A stretch of DNA of 64,000 nucleotides from WTGA01 sp965231865 (GCA_965231865.1 CBDDOJ010000001.1:682001-746000), one strand, 5' to 3'. Positions 26,795 to 36,386 are shown, counted from the stretch's first letter. Numbers and translations: made by a program. The notes: generated by a model from the sequence alone, not told the origin.

Positions 26795-27735
26795 ATCATC
26801 GAAACCGGCAAGGTGGATTTACCTTGATGGAACTCACCGTCGTGCTGGCGGTGATTGGCATCGCGACCATCGCGTTCATGCAATGGCAGACCCAGAAACT
26901 GCACAACCGGGAAATCGAGCGGCGGATCCTGGATTTGACGACGGTCGTGGAACAGCAATACCGCAGCTGGGCCAATACGGGGGCCTGGGAGCTGACGGAG
27001 GCAGACCTGGACCATGACCGGCGGCTGTGGGCGGTTATCCTGGTCCTGGATGACTCCAACCCGGACCACCTGGGGGTGACCGCCCAGGTCCCGGCCCGGC
27101 TGGGTGATCAGGCCACACTGCAGGCCATTGCCGCCCCGTTCAATGCCGCGGTGGACGAGACCGCCGATACGGTCACCCTGACCATCCAGGTCCCGGCACA
27201 GACCAGTATCGGGGATTCCATGCTGGACCTGGACGGCGCAAACCAGATGCGGGGAAACATTGAGTTTGTCAATCCCCGAGATATTGTGGGTGCCGACCGT
27301 ATCGATTCCCAGTCCGTCGAAACGGACGAGGTGGACATCGGGGGGACAGTGATTGACAGTCCCATCGCCTTGCTGCTGAAGACGGTGTCCGAGCAGGATT
27401 GTACCCATGGGATCAACATCAACAACGACGTGGTGTCCTGCGTTGCTGCACCGGTTACTCCTCCCCCCACTCCGTCAAACTGTACCACTTCCGGAGGAAC
27501 CCTCGTCGCACCCGGAACAACGCAGTCCGTGTCCGGGTCCTGTTCCGGCGCGGGCTGCATCCCGGGTGTCTGTTCTTCGCAGACTGCTGGAGTCAGACCG
27601 GGGTCAGCTGGCCGGAGTCGAAGATGCCTTTCCACGGGCAACTGGTCCGCCTGGACCGCAGGCCCTCGCCCCTCGTGCCATGTAAACGGATGCGAGCCCG
27701 GCAATTCCCTCGCCTGTGGCGGCGGGCCCAGATGA
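26788..27735 (+). CDS. pilV: PilV-like tip prepilin/adhesin
   Basis: A protein of 315 residues with a class III leader ending in QGG, then FTLMELTVVLAVIGIATIAFM with Glu5. The N-terminal constant part resembles PilV; after a Thr/Pro-rich linker (TPPPTPSN) comes a Cys-rich, low-hydrophobicity tail (GSCSGAGCIPGVCSS, CLSTGNWSAWTAGPRPSC). In IncI1 plasmids the PilV tail recognises the recipient's surface and is swapped by a shufflon; no shufflon repeats or neighbouring rci gene are seen here. An alternative start at 26773 is possible. Confidence 0.8.
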   Translation: MLNHRNRQGGFTLMELTVVLAVIGIATIAFMQWQTQKLHNREIERRILDLTTVVEQQYRSWANTGAWELTEADLDHDRRLWAVILVLDDSNPDHLGVTAQVPARLGDQATLQAIAAPFNAAVDETADTVTLTIQVPAQTSIGDSMLDLDGANQMRGNIEFVNPRDIVGADRIDSQSVETDEVDIGGTVIDSPIALLLKTVSEQDCTHGININNDVVSCVAAPVTPPPTPSNCTTSGGTLVAPGTTQSVSGSCSGAGCIPGVCSSQTAGVRPGSAGRSRRCLSTGNWSAWTAGPRPSCHVNGCEPGNSLACGGGPR

Positions 27736-27803
27736 ACAGGGACCCGGGTCCGGCCGGCGTTGCCGGCAAGGAAGTTTCGTACCTGGCCTAACCGGAGAAA
27801 AAA

Positions 27804-28676
27804 ATGAACCCAACCAAAATCCAATACAAAATTCCCGACCCCCGTCCGTCCCGGTTTGACCAGGGGGTTGCCCAGGGTCTCCTGGGCAACTGGTCCGAAG
27901 CCATCCCGAATTTTGACCGGGCCATCGCCCTCGATGCGGAGAATGCCCGGGCCTACCGGTATCGCGGAGTTGCGAAAACGATGCTGGAGGATTATTCCGG
28001 GGCCATCCGGGACCTGGACCAGGCCATTGCCCTGGACCCGGGTCATGCGGAGGCCTGGCTGGACCGGGGGGTTACCCGATGCGATCAGGGCCGGCATGAG
28101 GAAGCCATCCGGGACTTTGACCAGGCCATTGTCCTAGAACCGGATCATGCCGGAGCCTGGCACTGCCGGGGGGTTGCCCGGAACCACCTGGGCCGGGATG
28201 CCGAGGCCATCGGGGATTTTGACCAGGCGATTGGGCTGGAGCCGGACAATTCGTACCTCTGGTCCTTGCGCGGGGCCGCGAAAGGCCGCCTGGGCCGGCA
28301 CGAGGAAGCTATCGGGGACCTTGACCAGGCGATTGGGCTGGAGCCGGACAATTCGTACCTCTGGTCCTTGCGCGGGGCCGCGAAAGGCCGCCTGGGCCGG
28401 CACGAGGAAGCTATCGGGGACCTTGACCAGGCGATTGCCCTCAATCCGGAGAAGGCGGGGGATTGGTTTGATCGCGGGATGGCCCGCTTTGCACTGGAGC
28501 AGTATGCCGAAGCCATCGGGGATTTTGGACAGGCGATCCAACTCCAGCCCGAAGATCCGGATGCCTGGTACCATCGCGGAGCCGCGAAAATGGGGCTGGG
28601 GGATTATTCCGGAGCCTTCGAGGATCTGGGTCACGCCTACCAGCTCGACCCTGATCTCACGAATATCCGGGTTTGA
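27804..28676 (+). CDS. TPR repeat protein
   Basis: A protein of 290 residues made almost wholly of about eight 34-residue tetratricopeptide repeats of the form A-I-x-D-x-D-Q-A-I-x-L-x-P. No signal peptide. Two neighbouring repeats are identical at DNA level (102-bp tandem copy). GGAG precedes the ATG. It follows pilV by 68 bp and may serve as an assembly factor for the pilus (PilF-like proteins are TPR proteins, but those are lipoproteins and this one is not). Scaffold for protein-protein contact is all that can be said. Confidence 0.75.
   Translation: MNPTKIQYKIPDPRPSRFDQGVAQGLLGNWSEAIPNFDRAIALDAENARAYRYRGVAKTMLEDYSGAIRDLDQAIALDPGHAEAWLDRGVTRCDQGRHEEAIRDFDQAIVLEPDHAGAWHCRGVARNHLGRDAEAIGDFDQAIGLEPDNSYLWSLRGAAKGRLGRHEEAIGDLDQAIGLEPDNSYLWSLRGAAKGRLGRHEEAIGDLDQAIALNPEKAGDWFDRGMARFALEQYAEAIGDFGQAIQLQPEDPDAWYHRGAAKMGLGDYSGAFEDLGHAYQLDPDLTNIRV
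28221..28424 (+). repeat. exact 102-bp tandem duplication inside the TPR gene
   Basis: Positions 28221-28322 and 28323-28424 are identical over all 102 bases, and a further 13 bases of a third unit follow. Each unit encodes one full TPR of 34 residues, so the frame is kept. Perfect identity means the copy is recent or maintained by slippage. Confidence 0.92.
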
Positions 28677-29165
28677 TCCGGAGTTCCGATTTTCCCCTTG
28701 TGCGGTCTTTGGACTTCTTTTCCCCAGGTTTATCCCCCGTTTCTGTGGATATGTCGGTCTCCATGGAAGATAGAGTGGTTAGGTTGGGGCCAGGACAGGG
28801 AGTCGACGGCCTGCTGGGGTTCGTGGGGATGGCCCATAGATGGCATTGATCCTATTGTTCTCTTTCAACCCGGCTAAACTGGGTATAGGTCCAAATTGCG
28901 ATACGGTGCCAGTTGGGCAACCAGCCACAAAATAGCCCATATTGCCCGCTTCGGGTCGATTTTCTGCAACCAAAGCGGCCTGAAAACGGGCTCGACGCGT
29001 AGTTACCCCCGTAAACTCTCCAGATTTTAGTCTGAGTGTCCGTTTAACCCTGGTCAATGTCCACCCGATAGGGTGACTCCAGTTTTTTCTTCCGTAGACC
29101 TGTCCAGTCGTTCCGGGTCAGGATGTGGATTGCCGTCGAAGGCGGGAAATCTCCATGCCCGCGTT
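28677..29165. other. 489-bp region without a supported gene, left edge of cargo
   Basis: The first part continues the ICE backbone. At 28764 a short frame begins (MEDRVVRLGPGQGVDGLLGFVGMAHRW, split here as a 20-plus-7 residue run only in description by its end GLLGFVGMA) that resembles the N-terminus of the prepilin peptidase at 39.3 kb. The rest holds an unsupported minus-strand frame (28779-29057) with no recognised family and no ribosome site. I see no RNA gene. Confidence 0.5.
28815..28834 (+). repeat. left copy of a 20-bp direct repeat flanking the defence cargo
   Basis: The 20 bases starting TGGGGTTCGTGG are identical to 39400-39419 inside the prepilin peptidase gene, in the same orientation and the same reading frame (GFVGMA). 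A GTCGAC hexamer also lies 13-26 bp before both copies. This suggests that the left copy is the broken 5' part of a peptidase gene. Confidence 0.75.
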
Positions 29166-29681
29166 TTATTCCCCTGCAGAATCCTGAAGACGCTGCAATT
29201 CCTGAGCAAGACTCCTATTCACCACAAATTGCTCGACTTCGGCTGAGGATGGCATACAGTCTAAGCCTATTGGACTTTCTAATGAATCAGGAACCACCCT
29301 ATAGCTGGGTTGACTCCACCATCCTTCCAGACTGCTCTGCAGTGCTATGTATGTGCAATCGGTAGAGTCTCCGTCTGGTGGTAGTGCTACCGGAATCAGT
29401 ACGTAGTCAGACTGGTTCTCCCTATCTTGAGGTCCAATCCTATCTTCAATCTGTGCATAATAGCTAGAATAGTCAGACTGGTTTTGGCTAACCTTATACC
29501 CATCTACAACAGCAGATTCAAGTATCTCTCTGTTTCCGAATATAAGCTTCGATGGGACTGTGTAGTACTTTGTGAGCCCGCTAAATTCATAGGCTATACC
29601 GGGTACATCTTGAGTAAATCCTTCGCTGATCACACAGAGCATAACACCTGCTGTCACGAGAGGCTTTAGTACGGTAAACAT
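29166..29681 (-). CDS. exported hypothetical protein
   Basis: A protein of 171 residues on the minus strand with a signal peptide (MFTVLKPLVTAGVMLCVISE, cleavage near FTQD). The mature part is Tyr/Ser-rich and soluble (YEFSGLTKYYTVPSKLIFGNREILESAVVDG, run split by its middle at KLIF). I chose Met at 29681 because GTGGAG stands before it; an upstream Met at 29780 would spoil the signal peptide. No family recognised. It is the first AT-richer gene of the cargo and stands alone. Confidence 0.55.
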   Translation of the reverse strand: MFTVLKPLVTAGVMLCVISEGFTQDVPGIAYEFSGLTKYYTVPSKLIFGNREILESAVVDGYKVSQNQSDYSSYYAQIEDRIGPQDRENQSDYVLIPVALPPDGDSTDCTYIALQSSLEGWWSQPSYRVVPDSLESPIGLDCMPSSAEVEQFVVNRSLAQELQRLQDSAGE

Positions 29682-29898
29682 TGTTGGGTTCTCCACACCC
29701 CAAAAGATAGCACACCAGTCCACAGCCATACAAAATAGCGGTCCAATAGCGGTGGCAATAATCCTGTTAGCCCGGATCATGCATAAAAAGGAGAATTAGA
29801 AGAGAGTGAGATAGGGCGGCGGACGGCCACCAATCAGTGGTGTAACTGTCGGCCAGAAAATGTATTGAATTTCATGTCAATCTCCAGGTTGCTGAAGT

Positions 29899-30336
29899 AT
29901 GGCAATCCGGCCTTTCTCTGAATATGGCTACGCTAACCAACGCCTTCATTCCATTCCAGCTCTCTATAGTAACGGAAGGGACATGCTGTTCTTGCTACTC
30001 AAGGTCTGTAGACTCATAAGAGTCATTCTCAGAGAGTTGCTTTCTGAATCTAGAATTGAAGAGCGTGAGGGACGTGTGGGAGGAAAAGAGCTTAGAAAAC
30101 CAAGTCTTGAGATCACACAAATCCTTGCGGACAATATCCGCACCTTCAGAAAAGCGAAAAATCTCTCTCAAGAAGAATTCGCCGAGATGTGTGGTTTCCA
30201 CCGAACCTATGTGGGATCGGTGGAGAGAGGGGAACGCAACGTTACCCTCAGCACAATAGAAAACTTCGCTTCCGCTCTTGATGTCAGTACTCCAGAACTT
30301 CTGACAAAAAGGGCATTGCATGAAAACAACGAATGA
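29899..30336 (+). CDS. XRE-type helix-turn-helix regulator, restriction controller
   Basis: A frame of 145 residues whose C-terminal 70 residues are a clear HTH_3 domain: NIRTFRKAKNLSQEEFAEMCG, then FHRTYVGSVERGERNVTLST and ALDVSTPELL. The first 60-70 residues are not conserved-looking and the real start may be an internal codon (for example GTG before GGKELRKPS). It overlaps the restriction nuclease gene by 17 bp, the usual place of a C protein that times nuclease expression after the methylase. Confidence 0.75.
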   Translation: MAIRPFSEYGYANQRLHSIPALYSNGRDMLFLLLKVCRLIRVILRELLSESRIEEREGRVGGKELRKPSLEITQILADNIRTFRKAKNLSQEEFAEMCGFHRTYVGSVERGERNVTLSTIENFASALDVSTPELLTKRALHENNE

Positions 30337-31372
30337 TGATCGGCTGCAACGATATGTAGAAACCATTCGCAATAGTGGATTGACGATTTACGACAGTATC
30401 GGTATCGACGACCCTTCTCTTTGGATTCCAACTCCCGATCTCGAATTATTGCTGAACAAAGGACTTGTTGGGGTTTCACTGGCCAATTTAGCAATACGGA
30501 CCAGATCGAAGGTTGCGAAAGAATATGTCTGCAAAGCTCTCGGATATCGAGTACCGTCGGGTTTCAAGAAAACCCAACCCAGATTTCCAGGACAGAATTT
30601 TGACACTTATGTGCAGAAATCAGACAACCTGCAAGTCTGGAATGAAAAAATAGTGCGCACCCGGCGTTATGTAATCATTCGTCTTGGTGAACATGATCAA
30701 ATTTCCAGAGTCAGGGTAGTCACCGGAGATGTTCTGGAAAAATTGGATACCACTGGTACCTTGACACAAAAGTTCCAAGCGAGACTGACAATTGGTTCAA
30801 AGAAAACGGAGCTTATTTCTGAAGAAGACACAGACCCTATAAGGGTATTCGTCAGTGGTGGAATCAATTTGAGTTCGGAAAAAACGGTAGATTTCCCTCA
30901 AGCAGGCCGATTACTCCCGCTCCGTGAGATTTACCTGCGGCTACAAAAACTCATAGGGGCAAGGTTTGCGGATGCTGGCATTGACCAGGAGCGCAATCGG
31001 GGCTTTGAATTACACAGGCTGGTGTGTCAATGTCTGGGATATCGAGATTATCGGGATGATGGCCAGTTCCCGGATGTCAATCATCAACTGCTCGAAGTAA
31101 AGCTACAAACTTCTCCAACAATTGATCTGGGACTCGTATGCCCCAACAGTGAGGAAGTCCTGCATGGTCTGAAGGTCGCAGGACAAGAGATTCGACATTG
31201 CGATGTAAGATATGCGTTGTTCTATGCGGAAACGGATGGGGCATATGTGACATTGACACACCTGTTCCTGACGACTGGCAAAGACTTCTTCAGCCGATTC
31301 CAACAATTTCAGGGAAATATCAGGAACAGAAAACTGCAGATTCCTCTACCGGCCGACTTTTTCGATGGGTAG
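30320..31372 (+). CDS. type II restriction endonuclease, PD-(D/E)xK fold
   Basis: A protein of 350 residues. A PD...ExK site is visible in GQFPDVNHQLLEVKLQ (about residues 249-264), preceded by the helix FELHRLVCQCLGY with a further Glu. The N-terminal 200 residues may hold DNA recognition. Pairing with a controller in front and an adenine methylase facing it makes a complete type II system. The specificity cannot be read from sequence. Its last 27 bp overlap the end of the convergent methylase gene. Confidence 0.78.
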   Translation: MKTTNDDRLQRYVETIRNSGLTIYDSIGIDDPSLWIPTPDLELLLNKGLVGVSLANLAIRTRSKVAKEYVCKALGYRVPSGFKKTQPRFPGQNFDTYVQKSDNLQVWNEKIVRTRRYVIIRLGEHDQISRVRVVTGDVLEKLDTTGTLTQKFQARLTIGSKKTELISEEDTDPIRVFVSGGINLSSEKTVDFPQAGRLLPLREIYLRLQKLIGARFADAGIDQERNRGFELHRLVCQCLGYRDYRDDGQFPDVNHQLLEVKLQTSPTIDLGLVCPNSEEVLHGLKVAGQEIRHCDVRYALFYAETDGAYVTLTHLFLTTGKDFFSRFQQFQGNIRNRKLQIPLPADFFDG

Positions 31373-33091
31373 GCCGAATGCCGCCCAAACCATGGCATCC
31401 AGTTCCTTCTGAATCCCATCGGATTCGTTGGACGGGGTACATTCATAAGCCTGTTTGGCCAAGGAGATAATGGATTTACCAATGTGAGAGACAGGGTCGG
31501 GAAGCGGAAATTTCTCAACATATTGCGTGATGAAACGACGCCGACCGGCATATAGCTTGTTATGAAAACAATAATCGTAGAATTGCTCAATGAATGTGGA
31601 ATTGCCCACAGCAGCGGCCAGCCATAGCAGGTCCGTCTGGTTCGGGTCCCGGCAAATGAGCCAATAGCAGTCTCCGTTGACAACGGAGCCATTATGGTCA
31701 ATCCAGAATGCAGGTTTTTCGGCAATATCCCGAAATACCAGTTTGGTTTGGCTCCAGGCTGCGGGGTCCTGTGGTACCCAGATTTCATACCATTCCCTGC
31801 CTGCCTCAATGACATATTTTCGGTCATTCAGCGTTATCTGGTGGTGTTCCAAATATTTTCTGCTACGCGGATAATCGGAAAGGTCGACCGCACAGCGACG
31901 ACCCTGTACGGTTTTGTGTGGATAAAGGATTTGCCTTGGCAATTCCGACTCTAGTGGTTTGAAACGCCGTGCAACGTGATGTGTGACTACAGGCCTAAGC
32001 AACTCAGGCAATTCCGACTCATCCATGTCAAGCCAATCGGTACGGATGAATACCTTGTCGGCACAGGTCTTGACTCCGACACGAATCTTACCGATGTCCT
32101 TGAAAATTCCCCAGCTATGTGACTCAACCGTATTCAGCCAGGAAGTCACTCCTTCTGTGGCGATGCGCCAAACACCATCACATGTACCGCTGGTATCAAG
32201 CTTCCCATGCAATACCTGGAAAGTTCGCCCATCCTCAATCTGGATTGACCCCTCGTCTTCCAGTGCCTGAACCAAGGTTGTGGCATACCTGAGTGCAGGG
32301 TCTTTGGTCTGATAAATTGATGTGAAAGCCGGAACTTCGGGAGTTTTCCCATTTTTACCTTCGACCAGTAGTACGGCTGGCAGTACGGCAGCGTCGAAGA
32401 TTTTGGTGTCACCCAAATCCCAGGTGTGCCGTACATTAAAGTGGTCCAGAAGGGCCTGCCGAACAGGAGCCCCGGACCTAGTGGTCATGAAACGATTGGA
32501 GACAATGATTCCCGCAATGCCCCGTGGTTTGAGGACTCTTGCCATAGCAAGAATGAAGGCATAGTAGAGGTCTACACGTCCGCTCAGGCCGAACTGTTTG
32601 GCAAGAAGTCGTGCCTGGGTGGCCCCCATGATCTGAGTGCGCACGTACGGTGGATTAGCAATGATCAGGTCGAAAGGTTTGGAGACGGAGGTGCAAAACA
32701 GGTTCCTGTTGCCGTTTTCATCAAAACACTCCAAAACAAATTCCAGGAAATTGTCAACCACAAAATGGACTACCGCCTTGGGGAAAAGCTTCTTGATCCG
32801 TGTCTTGGCAACTGCAAGCACATTGGGGTCAGTATCAAACCCGTAAACCTCAATTCTTGGTTGTACTCCAGCAGGTAAGTAGCCTAGCAGGCTGACCAGG
32901 AGTTCTCCGTCCCCAACAGCAGGATCAAGGATACGAATTGTGCGACCGGACGAAATATTGTCGGTGGTTATTACAATTTTCTGAGCAACAAAGTCAGCCA
33001 GGGATTTCGGCGTATAAGTTGCTCCGCTAGACTTTTCCTCCGATACGATATTGTACCGTTTGGCAGTCCGCCCCCCGATAGAAGATAACAT
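31346..33091 (-). CDS. N6-adenine DNA methyltransferase, Eco57I/PaeR7I-like class
   Basis: A protein of 581 residues with SAM motif I ILDPAVGDG at residues 54-62 and catalytic motif IV NPPY at 146-149; motif X region SGATYTPKSLADFV comes first, so the order is gamma class. The C-terminal half is a target-recognition domain with the segment YWLICRDPNQTDLLWLAAAV typical of Eco57I-like enzymes. It would protect the DNA against the nuclease encoded convergently at 30.3 kb. Confidence 0.85.
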   Translation of the reverse strand: MLSSIGGRTAKRYNIVSEEKSSGATYTPKSLADFVAQKIVITTDNISSGRTIRILDPAVGDGELLVSLLGYLPAGVQPRIEVYGFDTDPNVLAVAKTRIKKLFPKAVVHFVVDNFLEFVLECFDENGNRNLFCTSVSKPFDLIIANPPYVRTQIMGATQARLLAKQFGLSGRVDLYYAFILAMARVLKPRGIAGIIVSNRFMTTRSGAPVRQALLDHFNVRHTWDLGDTKIFDAAVLPAVLLVEGKNGKTPEVPAFTSIYQTKDPALRYATTLVQALEDEGSIQIEDGRTFQVLHGKLDTSGTCDGVWRIATEGVTSWLNTVESHSWGIFKDIGKIRVGVKTCADKVFIRTDWLDMDESELPELLRPVVTHHVARRFKPLESELPRQILYPHKTVQGRRCAVDLSDYPRSRKYLEHHQITLNDRKYVIEAGREWYEIWVPQDPAAWSQTKLVFRDIAEKPAFWIDHNGSVVNGDCYWLICRDPNQTDLLWLAAAVGNSTFIEQFYDYCFHNKLYAGRRRFITQYVEKFPLPDPVSHIGKSIISLAKQAYECTPSNESDGIQKELDAMVWAAFGLPIEKVGR

Positions 33092-33170
33092 TCAGATGAT
33101 GGTAATCACTTTAAAACAACATTCCCCGGCGACTGCTTGAATGGTTTTTTTCAGGACCGACTGTATATTG

Positions 33171-34283
33171 TTAGGCATCGTCGAATATGTCTTTGATTGC
33201 TTTTGGTTCTATAGCGGGGATACCTACTGATCCGTAGAAGCTCGTAAAGCACGCCTGTAATGCTTCGGCATAGGGAGGTACGAGGGTGGCGACCCTGCGA
33301 TAGTCTTTTTTTATTGAATCAAACGACAAGCTTTCAACTTGCAGAAAATCGCAGTAAAGATGTGGGATATCGAGAAACTTTGGTAGATACCAATGGCGAC
33401 CTGCCGGCGTTTTTCGAGTTTGTGCTGGTGACCGAGCCCATTCTCCAAGTTTTTGGTTTTGTTTCTGCTTCGCTTTATTAATTTCATCGCCAAGCACATC
33501 TGCTATTGGCTCTGTCTTGACTGTCAATATATGCTCGGCTTTGGGTTCACTCCGGTTATTTTGTAGAAATAAATGACAATGTGGAGTCAATATTACCTTA
33601 AAATTTTTCGCAGACTCTTTGTCAATAAGTATGTCGCCAAGACTAAAGTAATCGTGTTCCAACGCGGGATAATAATAGTACTCAAAGCCATACCGGCTAT
33701 TGAGCGCCTCATATTTTGGCAGAATCAGATCGTTAAGTGTTATGGCTGCCCTCCGCCGAATAATCCTCTCAATCAAATCTTTATCCGTTTGTACACTAGC
33801 ACTTAGTGCCCCCCAGTTTTTATCTATAAATCCCCAAAGAAAATTGCCAGCCACAGAGTCTAGCTCGTCATGGAGCTTTCTGGCTGTTTGAGGAATTCCA
33901 GTCTGCAACATAGCCTGTATCTGGTTTTCAAGATCGCTGGCATTACCCTTGTCCGCCCACTTGACAAACGGTGATTCCTGAAAATTCTCTGGACAAACAC
34001 CACTGCTCATCACAATAAGCGGGCAGAACTTTCCCTGACGATATTTATTAATCATATCCAGTACCGCTGCATCGAGATCCTTGTGAGCACCTCTATATGT
34101 ATCGGAAATGACGAGGTCGTAACGGGTTAACGGATCGTTTGCGGCTCTTAACCCGCTCTCAAACGTATCTTTTGGGTCGATGTTTACCTCGTACCCTTGT
34201 GATTCAAAAGTACTTGGCAAATCTCGGGTAAATTGTTCCATGTCTTCTTTGTAATCTTCAACCAATAGCACTTGTAGCTTCAT
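33171..34283 (-). CDS. response regulator with REC domain and unknown effector domain
   Basis: A protein of 370 residues. The REC domain (about 1-125) keeps all key residues: acidic pair Glu9/Asp10, phospho-acceptor Asp61 in LVISDTY, Ser in VMSSG and Lys in WADKG. The C-terminal 240 residues have no helix-turn-helix; seen are HDYFSLGDILIDKES, VILTPHCHLFLQN and RHWYLPKFLDIPHLYCDF. The gene follows the kinase by 9 bp, so it is its partner. The effector may be enzymatic or protein-binding rather than transcriptional. Confidence 0.8.
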   Translation of the reverse strand: MKLQVLLVEDYKEDMEQFTRDLPSTFESQGYEVNIDPKDTFESGLRAANDPLTRYDLVISDTYRGAHKDLDAAVLDMINKYRQGKFCPLIVMSSGVCPENFQESPFVKWADKGNASDLENQIQAMLQTGIPQTARKLHDELDSVAGNFLWGFIDKNWGALSASVQTDKDLIERIIRRRAAITLNDLILPKYEALNSRYGFEYYYYPALEHDYFSLGDILIDKESAKNFKVILTPHCHLFLQNNRSEPKAEHILTVKTEPIADVLGDEINKAKQKQNQKLGEWARSPAQTRKTPAGRHWYLPKFLDIPHLYCDFLQVESLSFDSIKKDYRRVATLVPPYAEALQACFTSFYGSVGIPAIEPKAIKDIFDDA

Positions 34284-34292
34284 TTCATCACC

Positions 34293-36386
34293 TCATAAAC
34301 CCACTCGTCTTTCAAATTTCGCCTCAAAGCATGCTCCCGGTAATTTGCAATCATCTCGGAGTACAAGTTTCCCATAGGGCTCGATTATTTGTCGGGCTAT
34401 GTACAACCCAAGACCCATGCCGTTTGGTTTAGTTGTGAAATACGGCTCAAATGCTCGATTCGCGTCCTGCGCGTGGATACCCGGACCGTCATCTGAATAC
34501 AGAATACGGAAACCCGCCTTAATTGATCTTAGATCGATGCTGATTTTTCCTCCTTTACCATCGCCGTGATGCCGCGTGAGCCAATAAATACTGTTATCTA
34601 TTAAATTTGCAAGAATCTGCCCAACGTTGGATCTTGCCGTATAGACGATCAGGGGATTCTTAGGTTTCCTAACTTCAACTTGCACATGCTGCTTTTCGAT
34701 CAAATTTTTGAACAGGTTGATATTGCCTGCAATTTCTTCGGCAACGTCAAACGATGTCGCCCGGCCTCTCTTGCCCGCTGTCTTCGGGTCCAATCTCCCA
34801 CGGAGATTGGATACTTGTTCAGACCAACTCAGGATAGATTGAATGCTCTTTGCTATCTTTTCTGAAACATCTGCCTCAAACTCATACTTGTTGAGGAGTC
34901 TTTCGAGAAATGTTATTTCTCGGTTGATGCGGCCGATTGGGGCACCGATTTCATGAATCACTAAATCTACTAGTTGGCCAAGTCCAGCTGCCAAGAGAAC
35001 ACGAGAGTAATACGCCTGTAGCTTCTCGACACCTTCCCGAATTTCCCGATCTTTCTCTATAACAAGAGTGGTGACAGGATGCTTTTTTCCAAGTTGCGTT
35101 TTTGTTTCTTCAACGATGTGCGACATGGCGAATGCCTCAAACAATGTCGTCGTAGATTCAGGTTTTGCTTCATCCCGAGGTCTTAGCCGATAACGATCTT
35201 CTTCGCAAAGCGATAGAACGCGAGTTACCCACTTGATTAACTCCTCATATTCAAGGTTGTGGACCAACCCCTCTCGAGTAGTCCTGTCGATTAGTTTCGG
35301 ATTTATCTCTCTGGAAGTTTTGATTGACGCAATAACTTGGTTTTTTGCTAGGTGTTTAGTGGGATTCTGACGACTGCGGTTGTCTAACCCCAACCAATCA
35401 TCCCCTTGTTCACCATATGGATGCACTCGAAAGCCATCTCTATAAATACTTACACCACAATAGGTATTCAGGATTCTTCGAACTTCCGTGATGTTTATGT
35501 CAAATTTTGCCATGTATGGAGATAGTCCAGGTCTATCTCTATCCCACGCCCTGATGTCAAACTCGAACGCCCCACAGCCTACCCCCTCTTCTTTGTCACC
35601 AACTGGATGTGCTTCATACGTCTTGTGGTCTTTGTTGTCGACCTTAAGTGTGGCGGTGACGTTACCTTCAGTGCTCAAGGCCCCGGCAAGCTGGTACTTT
35701 GGCATTTCTGTTAGGGCATGCGGTCCGACTCCCCCTGTGAATTGTGGGAAATCAGGTATAGTGAGGTTGATTCCGAATCCTCCGATTTCATCAAACGGTG
35801 AAATCAATCGGGATAGTCGATCATGCAAATTCTGGAAGTCATCCTCCTTCCAGTGTTTCTTCTTTTCGACACCTTCGATTGTCAACACTGTTCCATGGTC
35901 TAGTTCTTTGAAGTTGGTTTCGTCGTATGTGATGTTGATTTCATCCAAATAAGACTCATCATCGAATGCACTCCATTCCAGCAATACGGTCACCCCGGTC
36001 TCACTATTCATTTTTTTTGTTTCTAGAAATAGCGCCTCACCCAACCGAGCAGCGGCAAACCTGCCAACTCCTTTCGCACCTTGGTAAAAACGATTACCAG
36101 GCGACCTTTCGTTTTTTTTCTTTAGTACCGTCCCTGGCTCGAACCACCCATTTTCAACCGTTTCTAGATCCATTCCGTGTCCATTGTCTTTGATTTGAAT
36201 ACTCTCATATCGGCGATAATCGTTCATTTTGAATGCAACAGTGACCTCCGAGGCGTCTGCATCGTATGCGTTCTTCACCAATTCGACGACAGCTACCCTT
36301 TCGTCACTAATCAGTTCATCTCCCAGAAGAGAGATTAGTCTGGCCCTAGGCCGCATCTTCATTGTTCCGCTTGCCGGTCTAGACAC
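34293..36386 (-). CDS. histidine kinase with two GHKL ATPase domains
   Basis: A protein of 697 residues starting with GTG (AGGA 5 bp before). The N-terminal GHKL domain is Hsp90/MORC-like: N box ELVKNAYDADAS (Asn39), DNGHGMD (67-73), KGVGRFA (105-111). A middle S5-like region follows. The C-terminal half is a kinase: phospho-acceptor motif HEIGAP (His about residue 477), second N box NLIDNSIYW, DDGPGI and GMGLGLYIARQ. No membrane segment, so it senses something in the cytoplasm. Such double GHKL proteins are rare and suggest an ATP-gated clamp coupled to phosphotransfer. Confidence 0.82.
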   Translation of the reverse strand: MSRPASGTMKMRPRARLISLLGDELISDERVAVVELVKNAYDADASEVTVAFKMNDYRRYESIQIKDNGHGMDLETVENGWFEPGTVLKKKNERSPGNRFYQGAKGVGRFAAARLGEALFLETKKMNSETGVTVLLEWSAFDDESYLDEINITYDETNFKELDHGTVLTIEGVEKKKHWKEDDFQNLHDRLSRLISPFDEIGGFGINLTIPDFPQFTGGVGPHALTEMPKYQLAGALSTEGNVTATLKVDNKDHKTYEAHPVGDKEEGVGCGAFEFDIRAWDRDRPGLSPYMAKFDINITEVRRILNTYCGVSIYRDGFRVHPYGEQGDDWLGLDNRSRQNPTKHLAKNQVIASIKTSREINPKLIDRTTREGLVHNLEYEELIKWVTRVLSLCEEDRYRLRPRDEAKPESTTTLFEAFAMSHIVEETKTQLGKKHPVTTLVIEKDREIREGVEKLQAYYSRVLLAAGLGQLVDLVIHEIGAPIGRINREITFLERLLNKYEFEADVSEKIAKSIQSILSWSEQVSNLRGRLDPKTAGKRGRATSFDVAEEIAGNINLFKNLIEKQHVQVEVRKPKNPLIVYTARSNVGQILANLIDNSIYWLTRHHGDGKGGKISIDLRSIKAGFRILYSDDGPGIHAQDANRAFEPYFTTKPNGMGLGLYIARQIIEPYGKLVLRDDCKLPGACFEAKFERRVGL

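Noticed and set aside
27399..27791. Second frame over the pilV 3' end as a possible shufflon remnant or alternative tail
   Set aside because: No repeat elements or recombinase; the frame simply overlaps pilV and lacks its own start signals.
28779..29057. 92-codon minus-strand frame in the region after the TPR gene
   Set aside because: Protein-like in parts (TTRRARFQAALVAENRPEAG), but no ribosome site and no recognised family; it also crosses the 20-bp peptidase repeat on the other strand.
30320..31372. Naming the restriction nuclease as a BsuBI/PstI or XhoI type
   Set aside because: The active-site pattern is clear, but I could not match family-specific residues, so only the fold class is claimed.
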